64,000 bases of DNA, from the NCBI RefSeq assembly GCF_036181745.1, contig NZ_CP108080.1, positions 2,418,001-2,482,000 on the forward strand, read 5' to 3'. This DNA comes from Streptomyces sp. NBC_00259. Lineage in GTDB: Bacteria; Actinomycetota; Actinomycetes; Streptomycetales; Streptomycetaceae. Positions 1 through 9,247 of this stretch are shown piece after piece (positions within the stretch are counted from its first letter, which is position 1; each line of letters opens with the position of its first letter). A model generated the notes under the pieces. The model saw only the letters and a program-made list of their open reading frames with translations, was not told where the DNA came from and did not search any database. The position numbers were made by a program, and so were the translations under genes.

Positions 1-1
1 C

Positions 2-916
2 AACACCCGTAACGGCTCTCTCATCGCCGTCGGCGAGTTCGCCGAGAAGATGACCGGCCGGACACCCGACTACATCCGGGTCATGCGCCCCGTCTCCGGC
101 GGCACCGTCGTCGACATCGACATGGCCCAGCGCATGCTGCGGCACCTGCTCGGCGAGAAGCTCCGCCGCCAGCTGCGCCGCAAACCGCGGCTGCGCGCCG
201 CCGCCTGCACCCCGCACGAGGCCGATCCGCTCGCGCAGCGCGCGGCCGTGGAGACCCTGGTCGGGCTCGGCGCCCGGCGCGTGGAGCTGGTGGACACGCT
301 GATCGCCGGGGCCGTCGGCTGCGGGCTTCCGGTGGAGCAGCCCACCGCCACCATGATCATGATGTGCGGCGCGGCCACCACGCAGGTCGCCGTGCTCTCC
401 CTCGGTTCGATCGTCACCGCCACGCGGATCCCCATCGGCGGCGAAGCCGTCGACCACGCGGTCATCCAGCATCTGCGCCACCAGCACGAACTGATGCTGC
501 CCAGCCAGTCCGTACGCCCTCTCCAGCTCGCCCTCAGCGGAAACGGTCTCACCGCCCAGGGTCCCACCTCCACCGAGATCCACGGCCGGGACGTGGCCAC
601 CGGGCTGGCGCGGTCCGTGAAGGTCGACACCGCGGCCGTGCGCGACGCCATCCACACCCCGCTGACCGCGGTGCTCGACGGCATCGGGAGGATCCTGCGC
701 GAGTGCCCGCCGGATCTCGTCGCCGATCTCGCCGACCGCGGGATCATGATGGTCGGCGGCAGCGCGCTGCTGCCGGGATTCGACCAGATGCTGCGCGACG
801 CGACCGGGATGCCGGTGCACATCGCGGAGCGGCCCGACGTGTGCGCGGTGCTCGGGCTCGGGGAGATGCTGGAGGGCCGGGTCCATTCGATGGTCCTCGA
901 TCCGCTGACCGCCTGA
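2..916 (+). CDS. mbl: Mbl, MreB-like actin homologue (5' end outside window)
   Basis: Bacterial actin-family ATPase of the MreB/Mbl group. In Streptomyces it helps build the thick wall of aerial hyphae and spores. The window holds the C-terminal 304 residues; the reading frame is open from base 2, so the start and about 40 N-terminal residues are missing. The actin fold shows in the phosphate-binding-like stretch MIMMCGAATTQVAVLS and the adenosine-loop-like GIMMVGGSALLPGF near the C-terminus. It looks like the shorter streptomycete Mbl rather than the canonical mre-operon MreB, and no mreC or mreD follows. The next gene starts 3 bp after its stop, so the two are probably co-transcribed. Confidence 0.9.
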   Translation, partial: NTRNGSLIAVGEFAEKMTGRTPDYIRVMRPVSGGTVVDIDMAQRMLRHLLGEKLRRQLRRKPRLRAAACTPHEADPLAQRAAVETLVGLGARRVELVDTLIAGAVGCGLPVEQPTATMIMMCGAATTQVAVLSLGSIVTATRIPIGGEAVDHAVIQHLRHQHELMLPSQSVRPLQLALSGNGLTAQGPTSTEIHGRDVATGLARSVKVDTAAVRDAIHTPLTAVLDGIGRILRECPPDLVADLADRGIMMVGGSALLPGFDQMLRDATGMPVHIAERPDVCAVLGLGEMLEGRVHSMVLDPLTA

Positions 917-918
917 GG

Positions 919-2568
919 ATGCCGCCCGCCCAGAGCCCGCCGGCACCGGGAGACACCCCGGACGGCCCGCCGCAACCGGGAAGCACGCCCGGCGGCGGCC
1001 CGCCCGGGCGGGCACCACGGCACGCCGTGGCCACGAATCTGCCGGCGCTGCTGGAGGCGGTGCTCGGCGTCGGCACCGACCTCGAACTGCGCGGCACGCT
1101 CCAGCACCTCGTGGACTCGGCGACCGAACTGACCGGCGCACGGTACGGGGCGCTCGGCGTCGTCGACCCGGAACGCGGCGACATCACCGAACTGTTCACC
1201 TGCGGGCTGAGCGACGCCGAGCGGGAGCGGATCGGCCGGCTCCCGGACGGACACGCCGGACTCATCGGCGCGCTCATCGACGATCCGCGGCCGCTGCGCC
1301 TCGACGACATCACCGAGGACCCCCGCTCGTCCGGAGTGCCGAAGGAGCACCCGCCGATGCGCACCTTCCTCGGCGTACCGATCCGTGTGCACACCGAGGT
1401 GTTCGGCAACCTCTACCTCGCCGAGAAGCGCGGCGGCACCTTCACCGAGGACGATCTCGCGCTGCTGCGGATCCTCGGCACGCAGGCCGGCATCGCCATC
1501 GGCAACGCCCGGCTGTACGCCACGGCCCGCCAGCGGGAACGCTGGATCGAGGGCGCCGCGGCCGTCACCACCGCGCTGCTCACCGGCGAGACCGCGGCGG
1601 ACGCGCTGATGACCGTCGCCGAGCGGGCCCGGGTCCTCGCCGACGCCTCCGCCGGGGTCGTCCTGCAGCCCACGGAGACCGGCGGCATGGAGATCGTCGC
1701 GGCGTCCACCCATGACGACCCGGGCGATCTGATCGGCACGACCATCGAGCCCGGCTCGACCGTGCTCGTCCAACTCCTCGGCGGGGAGCCGGTCTTCGTC
1801 GAGGATTCCGCGACCGACCCGCGCATGACGACGCGCGTACGGCACCGCTTCGGGCCGTCGATGATGCTGCCGCTGCAGAGCGGCGGCCGGCTCATCGGCA
1901 CGCTCGCGCTGCCGAGGAAACGCGGCGACCGGCCGTACACGGCGGCGGAACGGCTGCTGGCCTCGCAGTTCGCCTCCCAGGCGGCACTCGCGCTGGTCCT
2001 CGCGGACGCCCAGCACGACCGCGAACAGCTCGCGGTGTACGAGGACCGCGACCGTATCGCCCGCGACCTGCACGATCTCGTGGTCCAGCGGCTCTTCGCC
2101 ACGGAGATGATGCTGGAGTCGACACGGCGGCGGACGGCGGCCTCGTCCGAGGAGGACGAGCTGCTCGGGCGGGCGGTGGACGAGCTGGACTCCACGATCC
2201 AGGAGGTCCGCACCGCGATCTTCGCCCTCCAGCAGCCGCCGGCGAGCGCGCCGACGTCGTTCCGCGGGCGGGTGCTGCGGGAGACGGGCGGGGCGGCGGC
2301 GGTGCTCGGCTTCCAGCCGTCGGTGCACTTCACCGGGCCGGTGGACGAGCTGGTGGACGAGGAGCGGGCCGGGCGGCTCCTCGGGGCGCTGCGCGGTGCG
2401 CTCGCCGCGGCACACCGGCGGTCCGGGCTCACCGCCGTCGACGTCGAGATCGACGCGACGGCGGTCCTCCCGGACGGACGCGCCGGCCTGCGGCTCACCG
2501 TCACGGACGACGCCACGTCGGACGACGGCGCGCCGGGGACGACGCTGGTCTGGCAGACGCCGCGCTGA
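919..2568 (+). CDS. GAF-domain sensor histidine kinase (HisKA_3 type)
   Basis: Cytoplasmic sensor kinase of 549 aa. There is no membrane segment. Two GAF domains (roughly residues 50-195 and 215-365) precede a HisKA_3 dimerisation/phosphoacceptor segment, DRIARDLHDLVVQRLF, with the likely phosphorylated histidine at about residue 385. This is the layout of DevS/DosT-type sensors. The C-terminal ATPase region is recognisable only by position: no N-box and no DxGxG box can be read in the last 120 residues, so kinase activity is doubtful. The ATG lies 3 bp after the mbl stop, implying translation from the same mRNA. No response regulator is adjacent. Confidence 0.82.
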   Translation: MPPAQSPPAPGDTPDGPPQPGSTPGGGPPGRAPRHAVATNLPALLEAVLGVGTDLELRGTLQHLVDSATELTGARYGALGVVDPERGDITELFTCGLSDAERERIGRLPDGHAGLIGALIDDPRPLRLDDITEDPRSSGVPKEHPPMRTFLGVPIRVHTEVFGNLYLAEKRGGTFTEDDLALLRILGTQAGIAIGNARLYATARQRERWIEGAAAVTTALLTGETAADALMTVAERARVLADASAGVVLQPTETGGMEIVAASTHDDPGDLIGTTIEPGSTVLVQLLGGEPVFVEDSATDPRMTTRVRHRFGPSMMLPLQSGGRLIGTLALPRKRGDRPYTAAERLLASQFASQAALALVLADAQHDREQLAVYEDRDRIARDLHDLVVQRLFATEMMLESTRRRTAASSEEDELLGRAVDELDSTIQEVRTAIFALQQPPASAPTSFRGRVLRETGGAAAVLGFQPSVHFTGPVDELVDEERAGRLLGALRGALAAAHRRSGLTAVDVEIDATAVLPDGRAGLRLTVTDDATSDDGAPGTTLVWQTPR

Positions 2569-2580
2569 GGGACACGCCGA

Positions 2581-2648
2581 GCCGACGGACGCACCGAGCC
2601 GACGAACCCACTGAGCCCACGAACGCACCGAGCCGACGACCCCACCGA
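2581..2648. repeat. 17-nt tandem repeat, four copies
   Basis: Four adjacent 17-nt units starting at 2581, 2598, 2615 and 2632, consensus GCCGACGAACGCACCGA, with 2-3 differences each. They begin 12 bp after the histidine kinase stop, in the gap before the LysE gene. Confidence 0.85.
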
Positions 2649-2733
2649 GGAACGCGCCCGCCCTCCCGGCAACGGCACAGGAGCGCGGAAATTCGGTCGC
2701 GGGGCACGCGGGGCGCCGTCGAGAGTGGGCGCC

Positions 2734-3378
2734 ATGAGTGAGATGTGGACGACCGCGGTCGCCGGCGCGGCCGCCGGGCTGGGTGTGGCGATGCCCCTGG
2801 GGGCGATGGGCGTTCTGCTGCTGCAGGAAGGGATGCGGGACCGCCGCAACGCCGTCGCCGCGGCCGCCGCCGTGGCCGTCGTCGATCTCGCGTACGCGGC
2901 GGTCGCCACGGCCCTCGGGCCGCTGGTCGCGTCCGCGCTCTCGGGGGTCGAGGCGTGGGTACGACTGGTGTCGGCGGTGATCCTGATGGTGATCGCGGTA
3001 CGGGGGCTCTGGGCCTCACGGCACATGGACGACGGCCTCGCGGCGGCCGAGGCCCACGACCAGGGCGGGACCGGGGACATGGTCGGGGCCGGGCGGACGT
3101 TCACGAGGTTCGCCGCGCTGACCCTCGTCAACCCGACGACCGCGCTGTACTTCGCGGCCCTGACCACCGCGCAGGGCGGCGCGCTCAGCGGCGGCGGCGC
3201 CGGAGTCGTGTTCGTCGCCGGGGTGTTCGTCGCCTCGCTCGCATGGCAGCAGCTGCTCGTCGCCGCCGGCGGATTCACCGGGGCCCGGATCGGGGCGCGG
3301 GCGCGGGCATGGACCTTCCGCGCCGGTTACGGCCTGGTGGCCGTGTACGCGGTGAAGGTGGCCCTGCCGCTGCCGTGA
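2734..3378 (+). CDS. LysE-family amino-acid/metabolite exporter
   Basis: Inner-membrane permease of 214 aa with about six hydrophobic helices, the usual size of the LysE/RhtB family, whose members export amino acids and related small molecules. The N-terminal GLGVAMPLGAMGVLLLQEGM is a variant of the family's proline-containing first helix. The loop NPTTALYFAAL in the fourth helix region is also family-typical (NPK/NPT). The ATG at 2734 is preferred over a GTG 9 bp upstream. The substrate cannot be read from the sequence. It stands alone between the kinase and the MFS gene. Confidence 0.8.
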   Translation: MSEMWTTAVAGAAAGLGVAMPLGAMGVLLLQEGMRDRRNAVAAAAAVAVVDLAYAAVATALGPLVASALSGVEAWVRLVSAVILMVIAVRGLWASRHMDDGLAAAEAHDQGGTGDMVGAGRTFTRFAALTLVNPTTALYFAALTTAQGGALSGGGAGVVFVAGVFVASLAWQQLLVAAGGFTGARIGARARAWTFRAGYGLVAVYAVKVALPLP

Positions 3379-3451
3379 ACGAACGGGGCGAAGCGACGAC
3401 GGCGCTACCCCGTACGGCCCCGCACCGCGCGCCCCCGCGAGAGCGTGACTT

Positions 3452-4687
3452 TTGACTGGGCTCGTGGACCCCGCCGAGAAGCCCTCCCCCACCGCGTACG
3501 TCGATCTCGTCCTGGCCACGGTCGGCTTCGCCCTCACCTTCTGGGCGTGGAATCTGATCGCTCCGCTGGGTGGCGTCTACAAGGACCGGCTCGGGCTCAG
3601 CTCCTTCGAGCAGTCGCTGCTCGTGGCGGTGCCGGTGCTCGTGGGTTCGCTCGGCCGGATCCCGGTGGGCGCGCTCACCGACCGCTACGGCGCCCGGCTG
3701 ATGTTCCCGCTGGTGTCGGCGCTGACGATTGTGCCCGTACTGCTGCTGATCCCGGCGAAGCACTCGTACGGCGCGATGCTGGCGGTGGGCTTTCTGCTCG
3801 GCCTCGGCGGTACGACGTTCGCGATCGGGGTTCCGCTGGTCAACTCCTGGTTCCCGCCCGCCCACCGGGGCTTCGCCATCGGTGTGTTCGGCATGGGCAT
3901 GGGCGGCGTCGCGCTCTCGGGATACCTCACCCCGCGCATGGCCAAGCACAGCGAGAACCTGCCGTTCTACGTCGTGGCGATCGCGCTCGCCGTGTACGCG
4001 GTGATCGCGGCGGTGCTGCTCAGGGACCGCCCGGACCGGCCGGTGCCGACGGCCTCGCCGGCGCACCGGCTCGCGCTCGCCGGGCGGCTGCGGGTGACCT
4101 GGGAGCTGTCCGCGCTGTACGCGATCGGCTTCGGCGGGATCGTGGCGTTCGGGGTGTACCTGCCGACGTATCTGAAGACCTGGTACGAGCTCTCCCCGAC
4201 GGACGCGGGCACGAAGGCGGCCGGGTTCGCGCTGCTGACGGTGATCTTCCGGCCCATCGGCGGCTGGCTGTCGGACCGTGTCCACCCGGCCCTGGTGACG
4301 TCGGCGGCGCTGGGGTTCGTGGCGCTCTGGGCCATCGTCCAGGCCTTCGATCCACCCCTCGTTCCGGGCGGCACGCTCGCGCTGCTGTGCATGGCCGCCG
4401 GTCTCGGCACCGCGAGCGGCAGCGTCTTCGCCCTCGTCGCGCAGGTGACGCCGCAGCCGCAGGTGGGCAGTGTGACCGGGATCGTCGGCGCGGCGGGCGG
4501 GCTCGGCGGCTTCGTGCCACCGCTCGTGATGGGCGCGGTCTACAGCACGAAGGACTCGTACTCGATCGGCTTCATGCTGCTGTCGGACCTGGCGCTGGCG
4601 GGATGTGTGTACGCGTACGGACGGATGCGGAACATCCGCGCGGGCGGGGAGCCGGCGGGTCGGCCCCCGGCGCCGGCGAAGGTGTGA
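3452..4687 (+). CDS. MFS transporter, NarK/NNP-like nitrate/nitrite transporter
   Basis: Twelve-helix MFS permease of 411 aa. The opening LTFWAWNLIAPLG and the segment FRPIGGWLSDRVHP are close to the nitrate/nitrite porter (NNP, NarK/NasA) subfamily. The helix-5 signature differs from classic NarK: it reads GFAIGVFGMGMGGVALS. Nitrate or nitrite is therefore a likely substrate but not certain; an organic anion is the alternative. The frame opens at a TTG at 3452, with a weak GAGAG about 9 bp upstream. A GTG at 3464 is the alternative start. It converges on the lipase gene, and no GlnR-like half-site array was found upstream. Confidence 0.75.
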   Translation: MTGLVDPAEKPSPTAYVDLVLATVGFALTFWAWNLIAPLGGVYKDRLGLSSFEQSLLVAVPVLVGSLGRIPVGALTDRYGARLMFPLVSALTIVPVLLLIPAKHSYGAMLAVGFLLGLGGTTFAIGVPLVNSWFPPAHRGFAIGVFGMGMGGVALSGYLTPRMAKHSENLPFYVVAIALAVYAVIAAVLLRDRPDRPVPTASPAHRLALAGRLRVTWELSALYAIGFGGIVAFGVYLPTYLKTWYELSPTDAGTKAAGFALLTVIFRPIGGWLSDRVHPALVTSAALGFVALWAIVQAFDPPLVPGGTLALLCMAAGLGTASGSVFALVAQVTPQPQVGSVTGIVGAAGGLGGFVPPLVMGAVYSTKDSYSIGFMLLSDLALAGCVYAYGRMRNIRAGGEPAGRPPAPAKV

Positions 4688-4698
4688 GACGGGCTCCA

Positions 4699-4775
4699 GG
4701 TCGCTACGCCTGGCCCCGGAGGTACGCCTCTGGCTGCGGAGTGCGCCCGGCCGCTGAGGTGCGCCTAGCTGCGGA
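4699..4775. repeat. Degenerate ~18-22-nt tandem repeat between convergent genes
   Basis: Four loose copies of a GGTRCGCCT...GCTGCGGA pattern fill the gap between the MFS stop and the lipase stop, and run slightly into the lipase 3' end. Confidence 0.5.
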
Positions 4776-5472
4776 GGAAGGCCCGTACGCCCTGTGACAC
4801 GGCCTCGTCGCCGAGGAGTGCGTTGTGGTCGAGGCACCCGGCGGCGTTGTTGGCGGCGCCGGTCAGCGGCACGCTGCTGTCGGGGTTGATCATTTCGTCG
4901 CAGCTGGACCACCACGTCGCGTAGCGCACCTCGCCCGGTGTCTCGTCGCCCGACGCCAGATGGCTCTGGACGTACGAGCCGGGGGTCATGTCACGGCAGG
5001 CCTGGTCCCACGCCGCGCACGCCCAGGCGACGGAGGTGCCGTGGTTGGGACCGCCGAGGGAGACCCAGCGGCCGACGGTCCCGGTGCCGCCGCCGAACTT
5101 CACGTACCAGCGGGTGACGAGGCTGCCGAAGGAGTGCGCGACGACGTCGACGCGCTCGGCTCCGGTCTGCCCGCGGACGTCCTCGACGTAGGAGGCGAAG
5201 CTTCCGGAGAGGGTCTCGTTGACGGACCGGTGGGTGTCGTAGCCCCAGGAGAACAACTCGGAGTCGGTGTAGCCGTCGGCCTTGAGGTCCTCGCGGAGGC
5301 TGCCCCAGACGCCCGGGTCGGCGTTGTAGCCGTGGACGAGGATCACGGGGTTGCTGGCCTGGGCCCGGACCTCGGCCTTCGCCCGGGCCTGGGCCTGGGC
5401 TTGGGCCTGGGCAACGAGGAGCGAGGTCAGGACGACGACGAGCATGATCAGCCTTGCGCGCGTGACGGCCAC
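4765..5472 (-). CDS. Secreted triacylglycerol lipase/esterase (alpha/beta hydrolase)
   Basis: Exported serine hydrolase of the EstA/lipase class 2 type, 235 aa. A hydrophobic signal segment ARLIMLVVVLTSLLVAQA is followed by an unusual alanine/glutamine run (AQAQAQAQ) and then the domain start PVILVHGYN, which carries the oxyanion loop. The nucleophile elbow is AHSFG with Ser114. The C-terminal region has the expected acidic residue and HNALL for the triad. A GTG at 5472 is chosen because GGAGG lies about 7 nt upstream; the frame runs 32 codons further but without that support. It diverges from matB. Confidence 0.85.
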   Translation of the reverse strand: MAVTRARLIMLVVVLTSLLVAQAQAQAQARAKAEVRAQASNPVILVHGYNADPGVWGSLREDLKADGYTDSELFSWGYDTHRSVNETLSGSFASYVEDVRGQTGAERVDVVAHSFGSLVTRWYVKFGGGTGTVGRWVSLGGPNHGTSVAWACAAWDQACRDMTPGSYVQSHLASGDETPGEVRYATWWSSCDEMINPDSSVPLTGAANNAAGCLDHNALLGDEAVSQGVRAFLRS

Positions 5473-5654
5473 GGCATCCCCCTCCGACAGGCATCCGGGA
5501 GAATGGTGAGGTCTGTGGGCATGGATGAACAGCTCTGTGCGCAGGGGACTTGGGGAAGCTTGGGACAACGCGAGGAAACCTGAGGAAACCTACGGACGTC
5601 CGAGAACACCCGCGTACGCCCAGGACACCGGCGAACACCTGAGGAGGACGACGA

Positions 5655-7164
5655 GTGAGTGCGCTGTTCCCGGCTCTGGCCGCGGGCCACGAGGCTTCCG
5701 GCCGGCCCGCGCTGCGCTTCGGCGACCGTGCCCTGACGTACGGCGAGCTGGTCTCGGCCGCCGGGGCCCTGGCCGAGCGGATCGCCGGTGCGGAGCGGGT
5801 CGCGGTCTGGGCCGCGCCCACGCCGGAGACGGCCGTCGGTGTGGTCGCCGCGCTGCTCGCGGGCGTGCCCGCCGTACCGCTCAATCCGCTCACGGGCGAG
5901 CGGGAGCTGGCGCACATCGTCGGGGACAGCTCGCCGGACCTGGTGCTGGCGGGGCCGGGGGACCAACTGCCGTCGGCGCTGGACGCCTTGCGGCGGATCG
6001 ACGTCCCGCTGTCCGGGCGGTCCGGGCCGAGGGCGGCCCTCCCGCCGGAGCCCGGGCCCGATTCGCCCGCGCTGATCGTCTACACCTCGGGGACGACCGG
6101 CCCGCCGAAGGGCGCGGTGCTGCCGCGGCGGGCGATCGCGTCGACGCTGGACGCGCTCGCGGACGTGTGGGCGTGGACCGGGGACGACGTCCTCGTCCAC
6201 GCACTGCCGCTGTTCCATGTGCACGGGCTGATCCTGGGGATCCTCGGGCCGCTGCGGCGGGGCGGTGCGGTGCGGCACCTGGGGCGGTTCTCGGCGCAGG
6301 GCGTGGCACGGGAGCTGGCGTCCGGGGGGACGATGCTGTTCGGGGTGCCGACGATGTACCACCGGCTGGCGGAGGCGGTGGAGGGCGACCCGGAGCTGAG
6401 GAAGGCGCTGACGGGCGCGCGGCTGCTGGTGTCGGGCTCGGCGGCGCTGCCGGTCCACGACCACGAGCGGCTGTTCGCGGCGACGGGCCGCCGGATCGTG
6501 GAGCGGTACGGGATGACGGAGACCCTGATGCTGTGCTCGCTGGGGGTCGTTCCCCAGGCCCCCGGCAGTGTGCGGGTGGACGGGGAGCCGCGGCCCGGGT
6601 CGGTGGGGCTGCCGCTGCCGGGCGTCGAGCTGCGGCTGGTGGACGAGGACGGGACCGTGATCGGGACCGGGACCGGGGCCGGGGCCGGGGCCGGGGACCG
6701 GGACGAGGAGGCGGTCGGCGAGATCCAGGTGCGGGGGCCGAACCTCTTCACGGAGTATCTGAACCGGCCGGACGCGACGGCGGCGGCCTTCGACGGGAGC
6801 TGGTTCCGTACGGGCGACATGGCGGTCCGGGACCCGGACGGGTACGTACGGATCGTGGGACGCAAGGCGACCGATCTGATCAAGAGCGGCGGCTACAAGA
6901 TCGGCGCGGGCGAGATCGAGAACGCGCTGCTGGAGCACCCGGGGGTGCGGGAGGCGGCCGTCACCGGCGAGCCGGACGACGACCTGGGCGAGCGGGTGGT
7001 CGCGTGGGTCGTGCCGGCGGACCCGGCGCGCCCGCCGTCCGCGGGCGAGCTGGCCGACCACGTGGCCCACCAGCTCGCCCCGCACAAACGCCCCCGCACG
7101 GTCCGCTACCTCGACGCGCTGCCCCGCAACGACATGGGCAAGATCATGAAGCGGGCGCTCTCCG

Positions 7165-7172
<8 letters not shown>
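5655..7172 (+). CDS. matB: Malonyl-CoA synthetase MatB
   Basis: ANL-superfamily acyl-CoA ligase (505 aa) activating malonate, and often methylmalonate, to the CoA thioester with ATP. The sequence closely follows the characterised S. coelicolor MatB as remembered: opening MSALFPALA, ATP loop YTSGTTGPPKGA (about residues 143-154), PLFHVHG, YGMTE at 285, TGD, GRKATDLIKSGGYKIGAGEIE and catalytic Lys496 in GKIMKR. Compared with that enzyme it has a short insertion after the YGMTE block and a low-complexity GTGTGAGAGAG loop near residue 335. RBS GAGGAGGACGACGA precedes the ATG. The next gene overlaps by 8 nt, so the two are an operon. Confidence 0.93.
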
Positions 7173-8550
<1,378 letters not shown>

Positions 8551-8675
8551 CCGGTGGGAGGGACCGCGCCGTGGCCATGAGGTCCGTCACAGCGACTTAG
8601 GCAACCCTTCCCTGTCGCCCGGACCCTCTGGTACACGTGGCAGTCCCCCGCACGCACCACCGGAAGTCTCGCCCC

Positions 8676-8927
8676 ATGGACCAGGACCCTTCCCCCGGCC
8701 TCATACCCTTCACGATCGACCTGACCTTCGAGGAGGCCAGGCGGCGCGCCGAGGTCGTGACCGCGCTCGGTCCCGACTGGGACCCGGTGGCGGCCCTGGA
8801 GGGCGAGGAGGCGGCGTACGCGCTGCTCTACTCGGGACTCGACGCCGACCAGCAGCGCACGTACGACATGCTCGTCGCCGCCGGGGTCCTGCCGGGAGGG
8901 GAGCCGGGCCGTGCGGCTGCCCATTGA
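8676..8927 (+). CDS. Small conserved actinomycete protein (DUF6400-like)
   Basis: Acidic 83-aa cytoplasmic protein. The core IDLTFEEARRRAEVVTALG followed by DWDP and LYSGLDADQQ looks like a streptomycete family annotated DUF6400, recalled from memory. No catalytic motif is visible. The ATG at 8676 is used; an in-frame GTG 39 bp upstream would add a basic tail that looks non-coding. The following zinc-ribbon gene starts within its last codons, so the two are translationally linked. Confidence 0.72.
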   Translation: MDQDPSPGLIPFTIDLTFEEARRRAEVVTALGPDWDPVAALEGEEAAYALLYSGLDADQQRTYDMLVAAGVLPGGEPGRAAAH

Positions 8928-9129
8928 CCCGCAGGCGGACATCGCCCGCCGCGCCTGGTTGCCCTGCCCCGGCTGTGACGACGCCCGCGACTGCGCCACC
9001 TGCACCGACCGGCGCAACTGCACCGAGCACTGGCGCTATCTGATCTCCAACAAGGGCGCGGTCGTCCATCTCCAGTGTCCCGGCTGCACCCACATGTGGT
9101 CGGTCGACACCCGCGCCTCGCGACCCTGA
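8911..9129 (+). CDS. Small zinc-ribbon protein
   Basis: Protein of 72 aa with eight cysteines. CPGC near residue 17, two central CxxC-like groups (CATC and RNCTEHW) and a final CPGC look like one or two zinc ribbons. No enzymatic domain is seen. The GTG start at 8911 gives a 17-nt overlap with the preceding small gene, in a different frame, and GGGAGGGGAGCC lies just upstream as a ribosome-binding site. A role beside its partner, perhaps nucleic-acid or protein binding, is only a guess. Confidence 0.68.
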   Translation: MRLPIDPQADIARRAWLPCPGCDDARDCATCTDRRNCTEHWRYLISNKGAVVHLQCPGCTHMWSVDTRASRP

Positions 9130-9187
9130 ACGATCCTGAACCGGCCCGGTCCGGGCGCACGGTCCCGGCCGGTACGCGCACATGGGC

Positions 9188-9223
9188 CGGCCCGGTACGG
9201 CTCCGCTTCGCCGTACCGGGCCG
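9188..9223. terminator. Bidirectional hairpin terminator
   Basis: Perfect 14-bp stem (9188-9201 with 9210-9223) and an 8-nt loop, between the convergent zinc-ribbon and S8 protease genes. No U-tract is present, as is common in Streptomyces. Confidence 0.85.
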
Positions 9224-9247
9224 CTGCTCCGGGGATCGGTCAGCGTG

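Noticed and set aside
70..2628. 852-codon minus-strand frame opposite mbl and the GAF kinase
   Set aside because: Arg/Gly/Ala-rich shadow spanning two real genes on the plus strand.
8595..8625. Iron-box-like TTAGGCAACCC sequence before the small DUF6400-like gene
   Set aside because: Matches only half of the DmdR/DtxR consensus and is not palindromic; no iron gene follows.
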